DNA from: Cristatella mucedo
Lineage: Eukaryota; Bryozoa; Phylactolaemata; Cristatellidae
Direction: 5' to 3'
Assembly: GCA_009760855.2 (NCBI GenBank)
Contig: WPIO01000020.1
Location: 2,140,001-2,204,000, forward strand
DNA length: 64,000 nt
In this document: positions 1 to 10,908 of the stretch, piece after piece
Position numbering within the stretch: the first letter of the stretch is position 1
Layout: each line of letters opens with the position of its first letter
Position numbers and translations under genes: made by a program
Notes under the pieces: model-generated
Seen by the model: only the letters and a program-made list of their open reading frames with translations
Told to the model about the DNA's origin: nothing
The model's database searches: none

Positions 1-100
1 TACGGTTGCAGCAAATGTAAAGTGCCTAGAAAGAGATTTGAGTTCTCTGAGGGGGCTAAAACAAATGTATTATTTTTATTCTTATTACTATTAAGGTTAC
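1..100 (+). mobile_element. LINE-A 3' end (or SINE tail)
   Basis: It reads gcaaatgtaaagtgcctaga then an AT-rich tail, the shared 3' terminus of the LINE-A family seen about a dozen times in the window. Confidence 0.8.
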
Positions 101-3100
101 TATTATTTATGGCTACTGTGAAAATCTTGAGTCTACAAAATTCAGACATGGCTCACACCCAGTCCCTACTACTGGATTTGCAACGGCTCTTGGTCACTTG
201 AACAATGGACACGCCCAAAATCCTGTCTGCTAGGTTTGCCTGCCAAGGCCAGCCTCCTACATGGCTAGGCAAGCAGAACAGACCGTCTGTTACCCTCGGA
301 TCCTCTCGCAATGACAAATTATCTGCCCCTTTCTCAGGTTGACAACACGACAGCTGACGTCGCAACATGGCACTCTGGGATCGCACCGTGAGAGGCACTC
401 ATCCCAAAAAAGATGCACATGCTAAAATGCCATCTTCCCTCCTGCTACAGACGACAGCTGTACGACTTCTTTGCCAGCCACCCTTCACTGCTGCTAACTA
501 ATTCTAGGCAACACACTTGCTCCTCTGGCTGACGATGCAGTTGTGTTTGCTGCACAACGAGATGAAGGCCGTCGGCTAAAGGCTGCATGCCCAAAGATGC
601 CAGCGCCTTTTAGTCCACTATGCAGGATACCCTCCGGCACGGCAGCCACTTAGCTTGCCATGGCTTAGAAGACCGAGTCGCAGACAAAGCGATGCACACA
701 AGCCTCGCTGCTACAGCAGCAGGCCGCTGCAGCAGCTCAGAGGCGCTGGCCCCAGTGCATAGGTGCCTTCTTGCAGGAAAGCTTGCAGGAAGCAGAGAAT
801 TCCACAAGAGGCAAACCCTTCTTCAACGAGGGTTAAACTGTCGTTGGGGGGCCCTCGCACGGTCGATCGGCCGGAGCCCCCCTCTCCCCCCCCCCCCGTT
901 GCTTGCAGAGCTGCTTCAGCATCGTTCGACACGACCTGGGGCCATACCGACTGGAAGAGCAACCAGCAGCATTGCAGCAGGCAGGCAGTGGTTGGGAGCC
1001 GACCCGAGGAAAGATAATACCATGAGCAGGAAGTTGGGGAAGGGGCAGTGAGACAGGGAGGCTGAAAAATAATGGTGCAGCCTTTGCAACCGTTGACTCG
1101 AAGATGACCGGCAGCTCTGCACCAGCTGGTGAGCTGCAGCAGCAGCAGCAGACCAGCGCCTGAGCTGGAGGGAGGGAGGGAGGCTGGAGAAAAACAAACA
1201 TTGAGAGACGTTGACGGTCTGGCCCACAAGCCGGCTGGACTGCCGTGAGTTAAGCTCGGCCGGCTGAACAGGAAGAAGCATCCCCTGTCGGTGCACTGCC
1301 TGCATAGCACAATAGAACGTTTATCGGTAAGCAGCTTGTACACCACATCGAACTTGTCTACACAGGGGACAGCTACTCGGAGTCGAAACTGTTAGCCTCG
1401 TTGTTGAGCTGCGGCTGGTACAATCGCTCTTACTTGGCGACAAGAGAGAGAGCTGCTGGAAGGGTGAAGCTCCTAAAGTCTCTCGGTTGGCAGAAAATGA
1501 AAACTGAGCAGAGGCCACCTGCGGACACGTTCCTGCTGTTGCCTATATATGCTTACGCACAAGTCATCGAAAATTTAGTCACCATCCTTCTACAGGCAGC
1601 TTTCTTTAAGAATACATGCCTGTATTCCAAACTCATACAGTCCAGCAGGCTGGTCTCCCCAAGAAAAGCAGCTAAGAAGATGGCATTCATTTTGCTTGTT
1701 TGGGCCTGTTCCTGATTAGTCGGCTTCCTCCCAAGTCTAAGATCTACTGCCAAAAAGTAGATTGCCCTGCTAATCCTTCTAACCCGGCCCTCGAGACTCG
1801 GGATCCTTCCCATCAACCACCAATCCCCACCCCTTACCTGTGAAAACTGATGATGTGACCTCAAGATCTAGGGTGTCTGGAGCCGAACGTTCGCCGGTGT
1901 AGGCACAGCTCAAGAGGTGGGCGTGGCGATGGTCTCCAACACCCTCAAGCTGTGCCTAGATGGTCCTACATTCTTGTCAATTTCTGTATACCTATTTTCT
2001 TCCGATAAACTCTAGGATTGTGTAACTGGGAGCGCGATTTCCTTCGTTGGGCGTATTATAGAATTCATTTGTATAGTTCCATTTAAACCCAAGCACAGGC
2101 GTATCAAGGGAAGTGAGCCTTGGTTTGGGCACCGTTTAACTAAGATATGCTAAGGATTGCCGGTCGGTGCTCCGTGATGGTAAACCCTTCACGATAGTTC
2201 TGATTGGTCGTTGGGTTATGAAATACAATTCATTTGCATAGCTCCCTCAGAGAACTTGGGTCTCAATCCAGGGCTCAATCCAGGCTTTACATGATGAATG
2301 TGGCAGTGCTAAAGCAGATGACCATGGTCTCTTAAGGTGAGCATCTTACTTAAACCAGAGCAAAACCAGGGTTCACAGTTCTACAAGTCTTAGAAAAATG
2401 TAGACACATTCTCCATTGCTCACCACAAGCTTCCCTAGCTTACAAGGCGTCTCGTCCCGGCGACATGGAGAGGAAACTAGGACGATTGACGATATTCGTT
2501 AAAATAGACCAGTCTAAGCAAGGCCGATTCCCAGCCTGCTGTTAGTTTGACTTTGCAAGTGACTGGGCCTGCCGATTCCGACCGGATCGCAAGTCGAGCA
2601 GATAGCTCTCTCTCTCTCTTTTTCTACCTTTCCTGCACCATGTGAGCAGATTGGCCGATGGAGGAGCAAGTGAGAGCAAGCCGAGAGCTTGAAGCAGGTC
2701 AGGCCCCCCACAGTGGTCAGCACCCTTGGCCCGATCTGGCTGTCTTCATACAGCCTCACTCTGCTACCAGCCATTCTTGCTGCTGGTACGACTGGTGGAT
2801 AAAGTTCCAATGGTCTCCGGGAAACCGCTCTGCTAAGTCGTACTTGCCAAGATGCTGCTAGGAGCCGATCGGTTCACTCGGCTCTTCCACGAAAGACAGA
2901 GACAGACAGACAGACAGAGCGACAGCAGCTGGGCGTTCACGGGTGCCTGCAGCCGGCTCCAGCTGCAAGCAGATGCATGCTCGAGCTAGATCGCCCACAA
3001 GACCTCGTGGCCCCCGCCGCTTCCACTGCTGCTCTGCTGCTGGTGGTACATGCACACCTGCAGACAGAGCATCAAACATCTAGGCTGCAGTGGAGGCACG

Positions 3101-3980
3101 TCTAAAAATTCGGCTGCTGTTAAGGCTAGGGTACCGTCACCAACGGTCACAGCCTATTGTGGGTAGCCGTTGGCTACCCGTGCAAAGGATGCTGGGCCAG
3201 GCCCTGAGCGGCGCCTTGGAGACACAGTGTACTCGATAGGCTCCACCTTTTGAAGAGTCAGAGCACTAATCAGGAGTTTCATGACTGTGCTCTTGAAATG
3301 CATCTCCGTTCTGCCCCCTTATTAAACAGCTCCAGAATTGAGATTTTCCGGTACCAAGTCCGACGAATGACTGATCACCTTGTGCTGCCACATGATAGCA
3401 CTGCAAAGATCGAGGCAGCAGCAGAGCTGAGGAGGCAGCAGCTCTGCTGCTGAGGCTAGACAGTCAAGACCAGAAGGCACTGTCTAGGAGTAAGCTGAAT
3501 GTAGAGCTCAGGCAGAAGGAGCAATCCTATCGCCCACAACATTTGCCTGCCGATCATTGCAGCAAGAGTGGATCCAGCTGTGTATGACCTAGGTATATCG
3601 CTGAAGCAGCAGACAGAGCGATGCAGCTACGTCAGGCCGAAAGTCTAGGTCCGCCGGCTGCATTGCTGGCATCGACGGACGGACGGACAGTAAGAGCCAG
3701 AAGCTCAACGAACCTGGCAAACCTTTGTGAGCATCAAATGCAGCAGTAGCTGGATCAATGGTTCCTGTCATACAGCGAGTCATCTGAGGCAGACACGGCT
3801 GGAGGAATGGACAAGCGACTCCGACTCAGCACGTAAGGAATATCGGGGGGGGGGGGGGCCAACGTGCGATGGACTTCATGGAGGAGCGAGGCTGACTCGG
3901 CAACACATTGAGCTGAGATAAGCGATCACCACGGGGGGGGGGAGAGGACGGAGGGCTCCAGCGAAAGTACGATCAAAAGA
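101..3980. other. No gene recognised
   Basis: Several open frames exist, but none resembles a known protein or has coherent splice signals. There are short (CAG)n runs near 1136-1150 and 3415-3440. A perfect 11-bp inverted repeat (taggcacagct at 1900-1910, its complement at 1948-1958) and a 13-bp poly-G at about 3845-3858 are the only other structure I see. It may be intron 1 of the minus-strand endophilin gene. Confidence 0.5.
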
Positions 3981-3984
3981 CATG

Positions 3985-4085
3985 GTCAAATAATAATAAT
4001 AATAATAACAATAATAATAGAACATTCGATATAGCACCCTCAAAGAACTCAATCTCTTTCTAGGCACTTTACATTTGCTGAGAGA
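3985..4085 (-). mobile_element. LINE-A 3' end
   Basis: (AAT)n-type tail followed by the complement of the gcgcctagaaagagattgag terminus, ending at ttgctgag. Minus orientation. Confidence 0.8.
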
Positions 4086-4589
4086 CTCAAAAGTCCTGAC
4101 AGATGTCCAAGAAACATCTCGGGCAAAATCGGTGAAAAATCGGTGAAAAAAGAAGCGCCGAGTCCACCACATCAAAGAGGGAGAGGATCGCACGATGTGC
4201 ACACGAACACACTTTGCACGTCCAGCTGCCAAATATTTGGAACCGCGAGGTAAAAGCCAATGCCTGCGTAATTCGTGCCTGTCGCTGGCTATCGAACAGG
4301 CAGCAGAAGCAGCAGCAGCAGCAACATGCTAGCGTTAGCCATCGACCTTGCTCATACCGCCAGCCAAATTGCTTCGAGCGCCGAGACATTTAGCATGCGT
4401 TGCTTCCGAGTTACATACAACGACTACTGTGTCCCTCTTGCAATAAATACTACACCCGCCGGGCTCGCGGTGGCAATAGCTCGACGCACGATCGTGCCAG
4501 CCCAGGTCGCAGCTGCGCTCATCAGCAGGAAGTCGCATCGCGAGCTCTCTGAAAGAAATCGTCGCATCGCCGACAGCAGGAACAATCGA

Positions 4590-4880
4590 CTCCCACGATG
4601 CCAAATAGCCTGCCTGCGCACTCAGGTGCTCACAGCTGGTGCAAAACCCTGCAGCTAGGCCTGTCTGTCGTGAGTGTGTGCTTCTGCATTTCGGTGTCGT
4701 GTGCTTATTTATGCGTGCTGACACTGTGCGTGCTGCCACTGACCATATTTGCATGCTGACCCTGTCCATGTCACCACTAACCATTCGATCGCGCTTCCTT
4801 TGCAGCAAATGTAAAGCGCCTAGAAAGAGATTGAGCTCTCTGAGGGCACCTTATCAAATGTATTGTTAATATATTATTAA
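4590..4880 (+). mobile_element. LINE-A fragment, internally deleted
   Basis: It begins with the RT C-terminal segment (gctggtgcaaaaccctgcag), jumps near 4670 to the 3' UTR (gctgacactgtgcgtgctgc) and ends with gtaaagcgcctagaaagaga and an AT-rich tail. Part of the RT end and the UTR start are missing. Confidence 0.75.
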
Positions 4881-4901
4881 GCGACGGCGGCAGCCGTACA
4901 G

Positions 4902-4940
4902 CCAATGCAAACGTCCAATGCAAACGTCCAATGCAAACGT
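4902..4940. repeat. 13-bp tandem repeat, 3 copies
   Basis: Three exact copies of ccaatgcaaacgt. Each unit holds ATGCAAA, close to the POU octamer core, and a CCAAT pentamer. It lies about 450 bp inside the presumed first intron of the endophilin gene. Confidence 0.9.
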
Positions 4941-5039
4941 CCAGCCCATGCAACCAACTGCTGCAGCCGAGCAAGCGGCCATGGCTGCAGGCTGCTGCTG
5001 CTGCTGAGAGCAGCATCACGAAGCTCCTAGCCAGCCAGC

Positions 5040-6000
5040 GAAGCACAGCGCCAGCCCACCCCCCCCCCCCCCCCCCCCCCGTCTCACGCCCCGCCCGGCC
5101 CGGCGGGAGTGTCCCGCACGCCGACTCGCTCGCTCGAGATCCTGCGGAAGTGGCAGCACACGGCGGCGGCGACCGACCCGACCGACGGGAACGGGCGCTC
5201 GGCCGGCGGCCCAGCCACAGAGTCAAGGCCGCAGCAGCAGCTGCCGCCGCCGCACACGACCGACGGCTGTAGGCTGGCGGCCGGCGGGCTGGCGGGCAGC
5301 TGAGTCGCGTCCGTCAGGCGACGGGCAGGCGGGCGGGCGGGCGGGCGCTCGGCGGCTCGCTAGCGAGCGGCGGTGCTGCAGCTACCTGATTCGCCTTGTT
5401 GAGCTGCTTCTTGAAACCCGCGAACGACATTCCCGACGTGGCACGAGCCGGCCCGACGAACGCTGGCGCGGCCGCCGCGCAAGAGAGCGAGCGCGGTTAA
5501 CGGTGACGCAGGTGCGACGCACCTGTGGCGCCCGTCCGGATGGGATGGGGAAACAGAGGGGAGGAGGAGGAGGAAAGCGGGTAGAGTAAGGGGCGCTCAC
5601 GTGCGACGGGGCGTGGCTTACGGCGGCGCAGGCGCGGGGGCGGGTCACGCCCGCCAGGGCCGCCGCCGCCGCCGCCGCCGCTGCCGTCGCCGTCGTCTAG
5701 CTGACTTGCAGACCGTCGGTGGCCATGGGCTGAGCAAGGCGGGCGTCCGATGGCGCCGACGACCGTTGGCTAGGCTCGAAGCTCATTTTCGGGCGACTCG
5801 CGTTTTCCCCTGTCGCGGCGAAGCGGCTATTTCCTCAAGAGGGAACTGTTTGAACTGCCCTCACATTGGCCCAAGCCGAGCGACGGCCGCTAGCACACGA
5901 AAAGGAAACGGACCGGTTGCGAAACGACCGCGGCCATGGAGTGGGGTGGTCCGAGAGTGCGCCGGAGGTGCGGAGACGTCGGATAGATGGGTGAGCCGTG
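5040..6000. promoter_or_regulatory. CpG-rich block around the endophilin start
   Basis: Dense CG dinucleotides, GC-rich tandem gggcgggcgggc and ccgccgccg runs, and a poly-C tract at about 5050-5080 stand out from the AT-richer surroundings. The endophilin first coding exon lies in the middle. A CACGTG E-box-like hexamer occurs near 5598. This is likely the promoter and 5' UTR region of the minus-strand gene; no start site can be set from sequence alone. Confidence 0.5.
5386..5430 (-). CDS. EndoA: Endophilin A first coding exon (15 codons)
   Basis: Endophilin A bends membranes through its N-BAR domain and recruits dynamin and synaptojanin during synaptic-vesicle endocytosis. The exon reads MSFAGFKKQLNKANQ, nearly identical to the H0 amphipathic helix that opens animal endophilin A proteins (M-x-x-AGLKKQ-x-x-KA-x-Q). 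It ends in phase 0 at CAG/GTAGCT, where the first intron is expected. It sits in a CpG-rich block, as first exons often do. The next exon (Y-M-x-E-K-x-GGAEGTKLD in the family) was not found to the left, so it is likely beyond the window. The exon is short, so identification rests on 15 residues plus context. Confidence 0.78.
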
Positions 6001-6165
6001 ATGGCACACTAGGTAAGGCGGTTGCTTTCACGACCTCGGTCCCGAGGTCGTGGGTTCGATTCCTGCGGTGGGCGATTCTGTATCGCCACTGCAAGCGGTG
6101 GTGATAGCCGTAAAGGCTCTTCTGTCGCTATACAAAAGGAGGCTGTTTAATCAGCTAGGATGGGC
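5990..6165 (+). mobile_element. tRNA-derived SINE
   Basis: Pol III A-box-like tggcacactaggtaaggcgg and B-box ggttcgattcc, then the family body with aagcggtggtgatagccgta and gaggctgtttaatcagctag. Same family as copies at 14.3, 17.5 and 60.1 kb. Confidence 0.85.
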
Positions 6166-6169
6166 TGGT

Positions 6170-6895
6170 GCGCGCGAGCGCTGCGGCCTGTCAGAGAGGA
6201 TCTTCTTGAAGTCGATCCAATTCGAGCCTGGGGGCGAGCGAAGCGCACTCTCACAGCTCACACAGAAGCGATGCGATGCTGCGGCAACCTATTGGCGGGG
6301 GTGGGGCGGGGCGGTCATTTGCACCGCCGCCGCTCCTACCCCCCCCCCCCACCCCCGCCGCTGGCGCGATGGGGCGACCTTGTCCGCATCCTATTCCTAA
6401 AAATAAAAAAATAAATTGCTATCCTATTCCTAGGCCGACCGTCACCGACGACGAAATCGCGTCTTAATTCCTCTCAGTGAGCAGCGCCGAGTTCTTGCCG
6501 AATGAATACAGCGATTTTGCGCAATAGTCTTTCATTAATTGCGGATCTAGCTCCGCAGAAAGGATCTTGCGCGGGTCTGGCCCCTCGCGTTGATGAAAGT
6601 CCTTGCTCCTCCGCCTCCTGGCAGAGGCTTCAAAGAGCGGCAGACCGGACGAGCTGCCGAACTCTGCACCAGTTGCAGGAGATTAATTGCAAAGGAAAGG
6701 AAATACCACTAAACTAGACGCGAAGTCACAAACGCGAGTACAAGTTTGGCGACAATGATAAGCAAGAATGCGGTACGTAGTGCCGAAAGAGAAATAAATC
6801 TCGCTGCACGCGGACTTCATATAGGCTGAACAGGGAGCACGTCAAACGATTGGTAACGGCAACGCGCACGATTTTGGCGAGCGTAAGCAGTTAAG
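6170..6895. other. No gene recognised
   Basis: GC-rich at first with poly-C and poly-G runs near 6300-6360, then AT-richer. No conserved protein segment seen in any frame. Confidence 0.4.
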
Positions 6896-6899
6896 GACG

Positions 6900-7075
6900 A
6901 CACTCTTAGCCCAGTGATGAGGTACTTACACTTCACGAACCAGGTCGTGGGTGGGAGACCTACAACTGTCAATTCTCTATTGCCCTCTCCAAGCGGGGCC
7001 GATCGCCGCTAACGCTCTTCATCCGATATGCGAGCGAGCGAGGCGGCTGTTGGGTCAGCTGGCTGGATTTTACTT
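6900..7075 (+). mobile_element. Diverged tRNA-derived SINE
   Basis: The head retains cccagtgatgaggtacttac and caggtcgtgggt. The body keeps ccaagcggggccgatcgccg and gaggcggctgttgggtcagc, recognisably the same SINE but heavily mutated. Confidence 0.6.
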
Positions 7076-7620
7076 TACTTTATTCGCACAGGCAGAGCAT
7101 AAATGCTTGGAGGAGTAGGTAGGTTTTTAATCTCGTTTTACATATCGTATATTCAGCGGATGTCATTCGGGTGGCACTTCCAGCTTTAGGTGCATGGACT
7201 GAAAGCACGGCAAATGACTGGCAGAAGTCGGTTCGCTGATTAATTGATGGCAAGCCAGAGCAGGTCAGACAGAAGTGGTGCGGTTTAGCAGTTGTGACGT
7301 TCACAACTAACTAGCTTAGCTGTCCAGGTTTTCGCCACCGACTGCGTACGTCTCCTTTCACGTGCACGAGGACCTTAGTGGAGAGTGTCGCAGAAGTACA
7401 AACGTAACTAAAAGTCGGAAGACTTGACCACGGAGCTGATGCGGTCATCTACCAAAAGGTTATTTTGGAGCAGGACGCCCAGGCTCCGCGCGAAGTGATT
7501 TCAGGAGAGACGCTGGCTAAGCCAATTCTGCGTTTTAGTTTCTGACCGACGCTAGGTTTTCTGATAACTAGTAGATAGGCGTTGTTATCGTTTGTTTTGA
7601 GGAAGTTAGCTGCCATCTGA
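7076..7620. other. No gene recognised
   Basis: Possible old LINE-A sequence at about 7390-7620 (gacttgaccacggagctgat, and ttctgataactagtagatag, resembling the antisense RT region), too decayed to delimit. Nothing else recognisable. Confidence 0.4.
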
Positions 7621-7624
7621 ATGC

Positions 7625-7775
7625 GAATGTGTGTATCTTCGTCTGCAACTCTAAAAGACTGAGGCGATGTTATGCAGAAGAGTTTTCTCTAGCGCGCTCA
7701 AAGCGTTAGCAGCCTCCGGTGGAAAGAACGGCTGGAAAGCACATGCCACAGTCGGCAGCTGAAGAAAAGATTGTT
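7625..7775 (-). mobile_element. LINE-B 3' end, diverged
   Basis: It reads tgtatcttcgtctgcaactc, then ttatgcagaagagttttctc and tgccacagtcggcag, as in the better copy at 62.5 kb but with an internal deletion. Confidence 0.65.
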
Positions 7776-8089
7776 GCCAATGCAAAATGAAATTTTTTTT
7801 ATAGAGCCGAAAGTATTCGTAGGCCGGTAAGAATAAAAACACAGGTATTGCTGCTTATTAAATAGATAGAGATAAAAGCCGAGACTGTGCTTAGTAATGC
7901 CGTCAGCTAGAAGGCGAGCATTGGCCGACAAAAGACGTGGATAATCTCACACTTCAAACGTTCATTCACTACATGACTGTTTTACATGTACCGAGCCGCA
8001 GATGACCTTTACGAGGCGCCAAGTACCCTGGACGAACCATCGCTTCGTAGATGACTTTTTCGTAAGCCACGAGTCTAATTCGTCTAAGC

Positions 8090-8240
8090 CAGTGGTTCTC
8101 AACCTTCCTAATGCCGCGACCCTTTAATACAGTTCATCATGTTGTGGCGAGCCCCGACCATAAAACTTTGCGTGCCCAATGTGGAAATGCGTGTTTTCCG
8201 ACGGCGCCTGCAGTACTAGGAGGCGCCGTGAGAGACTCTG
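8090..8240 (+). mobile_element. SPIN-like hAT transposon end
   Basis: It starts cagtggttctcaaccttcct and continues through aatgccgcgaccctttaata and catcatgttgtgg. As I recall it, this is the terminal sequence of the SPIN group of hAT transposons, with few differences over about 75 bp. A second shared block (gtgttttccgacgg) follows after an apparent internal deletion. The preceding 8 bp, gtctaagc, fit the hAT n-TCTA-type target duplication. The other terminus is not visible; the (CGGT)n array follows. Confidence 0.7.
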
Positions 8241-8284
8241 CGGCGATTTATAACGTATCAGCCCCTCTCGCTCGCGAAGCCATT

Positions 8285-8765
8285 CGGTCGGTCGGTCGGT
8301 CGGTCGGTCGGTCGGTCGGTCGGTCGGTCGGTCGGTCGGTCGGTCGGTCGGTCGGTCGGTCGGTCGGTCGGTCGGTCGGTCGGTCGGTCGGTCGGTCGGT
8401 CGGTCGGTCGGTCGGTCGGTCGGTCGGTCGGTCGGTCGGTCGGTCGGTCGGTCGGTCGGTCGGTCGGTCGGTCGGGTCGGGCGGTCGGTCGGTCGGTCGG
8501 TCGGTCGGTCGGTCGGTCGGTCGGTCGGTCGGTCGGTCGGTCGGTCGGTCGGTCGGTCGGTCGGTCGGTCGGTCGGTCGGTCGGTCGGTCGGTCGGTCGG
8601 TCGGTCGGTCGGTCGGTCGGTCGGTCGGTCGGTCGGTCGGTCGGTCGGTCGGTCGGTCGGTCGGTCGGTCGGTCGGTCGGTCGGTCGGTCGGTCGGTCGG
8701 TCGGTCGGTCGGTCGGTCGGTCGGTCGGTCGGTCGGTCGGTCGGTCGGTCGGTCGGTCGGTCGGT
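8285..8765. repeat. (CGGT)n tetranucleotide array, about 480 bp
   Basis: About 120 tandem cggt units, nearly perfect, with one interruption at about 8473-8484 that shifts the register. Because the unit has no stop in any frame, long Arg-Ser-Val-Gly and Pro-Thr-Asp-Arg repeat frames are open on both strands. They are composition artefacts, not genes. Confidence 0.97.
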
Positions 8766-9105
8766 TGTTGGGAGGCAGGAGCGGCAGCAGCAGCAGCCTA
8801 AAAGGCAGTCCGACGGTTCGACGAGAAGCCCATTCGCCAGTTGGCCTCGCCTGCCGCGCCGTCTGCTGCCGCCTCCGCCCTCTCCAGTCGGAGCGGACCA
8901 AGCTGCGGCAGATGTATGCAAACGACAGAGCGCCTGACTATAGTAAAGGATCAAAGCACGCGCCAAGCAACGAGACGCCTCGCCACGCCCCGCGGAGCGG
9001 CTCGCGGCGCGCGGCGTCAATTTGAGCCGCGCTCAGCCGAGCAGGCTTCGCGACGGCCCGAAAATGAGCGGGCGGCACGCTCGCGACAGACAGACCGACA
9101 GAAAA
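8766..9105. other. GC-rich stretch, no gene recognised
   Basis: CpG-rich, with (CAG)n and gcggctcgcggcgcgcggcg-type runs. It could be a second CpG island, possibly the SETD6 promoter, but no SETD6 N-terminal segment was found in it. Confidence 0.3.
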
Positions 9106-9109
9106 GCCT

Positions 9110-9385
9110 CCGGGCTTCAGAGTTTTGCACCAGCTCGAAGCACCATACTGTACAGGCCGGAAGGCCGGCGAGTAGTAGTAAGCTGTCGAAGTCGAGAAAG
9201 GGAAGTGTCGAAAAGGAAGGGACCGGCTTGCGGGACCGGATGCGGATGCCCATCGAAGCAGGCCCTAATCGCTGCAATGTTTCGTTTCCGAAAGTAGGCA
9301 GACTCGACCGCTGACCTGGCGCTGTCATTGTGGAACAGTACAGACAGATTTCTCGCCGAGGCTACAGGAGACTCGGGGGTGGGGA
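9110..9385 (-). mobile_element. LINE-A RT fragment
   Basis: The complement of the RT C-terminal coding region: gagttttgcaccagctcgaa, ggccggcgagtagtagtaag and ccgaaagtaggcagactcga match the antisense pattern of the copies at 25 and 53 kb, with many CpG-creating changes. Confidence 0.7.
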
Positions 9386-9890
9386 GCGGTCGAGGCTTGC
9401 GCCAGGGTGGCGGAAGTGCGCAGCCGACGACTGCGCAGCCACGCATCGCGGGAGAGAGCGCCGACGGAGTCTGCGGATGCTCCGGCTGCGGCTGGGGTGT
9501 CCTCGCTGCTGCGCCCACGGAAGCCGACGAACGTTACGCCAGAATCTCGATCGCGATACGCGTTAATCGTCGGGCAAGGGTCACCCGTTATCCCCCGTTA
9601 GTAGCGCGAAACCCGCCTACGCCCGCGCGGCGCTGGCGACCGACCGGCCTCGAACGGCCGGCCAGCATTAGTCTAAGCGAGCGCTGCTGTCGCTCGCTTG
9701 CGAGTCAGCGCAGCGGCTGTGCCGCACGGAGTGAGGAGCGCGCGCGCATTCGGTCGCACTACTTTAGCGAGACGCTAGCGTGCGGCGCCACATTTCGCAC
9801 TCGCTCGCTGCGTCCGGCGTCGCCTGCTCGCCTCGTCCGGTCCTGGCGTAAAAGCAGACCGGACGTGCGCAAGCTGCGCGCGTCCGGCTA
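9386..9890. other. GC-rich stretch, no gene recognised
   Basis: High CpG, open in several frames, Arg/Ser/Ala-rich translation, no recognisable protein. Confidence 0.3.
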
Positions 9891-10110
9891 TATCGAGGTC
9901 GTGTGCTCGAGCCCTGCGGCGTACGTAAAGCGCCTGGATAGATGTCAAGCTCTCTTAGGGCCGCGCTTGTTTGGCGCAGAAGTGATAATAATAATACATA
10001 TATTATAGCGGCCTCGGAGAACTCAATCTCTTACTAGGCACTTTATATTTTCTGCAAAGGAAACACGATCGAATGATTAGCGGTGGAATGCTCATTTAAC
10101 AACAACCGAA
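9890..10110. mobile_element. SINE tail abutting an inverted LINE-A 3' end
   Basis: 9895-9985 is plus orientation (aggtcgtgtgctcgagccct, then gtaaagcgcctggatagatg). 9985-10105 is the complement of the LINE-A 3' terminus and UTR (gaactcaatctcttactagg). Confidence 0.7.
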
Positions 10111-10730
10111 ACATGGTTGAATCTGCACGAAATCTAGGTATCATGTTCCAAAATGACCTTTCGTTAGACGACCACACCAGCTCCACAGTCAAATCTGCCT
10201 CCTTTCAGCTACATAACATTGCTAAATACCGGGCTTGTTTAGATAAGGATACCACATCTAAGTTGATCCATGCATTTGTGACATCCCGTCTTGACTTCCG
10301 TAACTCCCTACTTGCTGGCCTGCCGGCTTGTGCAATCAGGCGATTACAGCTGGTGCAAAACTCTGCAGGTAGGCTTGTCAGTCGTGAGCGTCGCAGTTGC
10401 CTCATCACACCACTTCTCGCCGACCTCCACTGGCTGCCAGTCAAGCAACGGATTGACTTCAAGGTTTGTCGCTCACTTTTAGGTCACTTGATTTTTTTGG
10501 CTCCAGCCTATCTCTCAGATCTACTCCCCCACCAGGTCAAGCATCGTACCACCCGCTTTTCGGAATCTAATAGTTTACCAATACCTCGTACAAACCTCAA
10601 ATCCTTTGGAGACCGTGCATTGAGTTCTTATGCTCTCAAAGCCTGGAACTCACTCCCGACTTGCATCACAAAATCCCCTGATTTGACTGCATTTATAAAG
10701 AACTTGTGATTTCTATGCATGGCCGGCCAA
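10106..10730 (+). mobile_element. LINE-A RT C-terminal fragment
   Basis: An open frame of about 200 residues with VESARNLGIMFQNDLSL, LVQNSAG, SCLITPLLADLHWLPVKQRI and ALKAWNSLPTC, the conserved end of CR1/L2-type reverse transcriptases. It stops without the 3' UTR, which lies inverted just upstream. No endonuclease or YADD motif is present, so it is inactive. Confidence 0.88.
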
Positions 10731-10821
10731 CACAGGTGAAGTTCAAGTGCCCCATTCTCATTCACGCTCGCGATTTAAGCTAAGCATCCTGCCACGAGCC
10801 TGACGTTCGCGCCTGATGTTC

Positions 10822-10878
10822 AGTTTCGTTGTTCGTTCGGATTGTTGTTAGTTTTTGTTGGTAGGTGGATTTGTCAGC
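10822..10878 (+). repeat. Duplicate of the SETD6 intron b / exon c boundary
   Basis: 57 bp that match 13536-13592 with four mismatches, including the acceptor-like tag and gtggatttgtcagc of exon c. See findings. Confidence 0.9.
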
Positions 10879-10908
10879 GACTTCCTTCGTCGTTGCCTCC
10901 TCTGCCAG

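Noticed and set aside
711-1346. Minus-strand frame of 211 codons near the left edge
   Set aside because: Leu/Ser/Cys-rich, overlapped by several other open frames, with no recognisable family or splice logic.
5990-6070. tRNA gene suggested by A and B boxes
   Set aside because: The cloverleaf is incomplete and the same sequence recurs in many copies with a common body, so it is a SINE head.
8111-9025. Long Arg-Ser-Val-Gly and Pro-Thr-Asp-Arg repeat proteins on both strands
   Set aside because: They are translations of the stop-free (CGGT)n array; both strands and several frames are open for the same reason.
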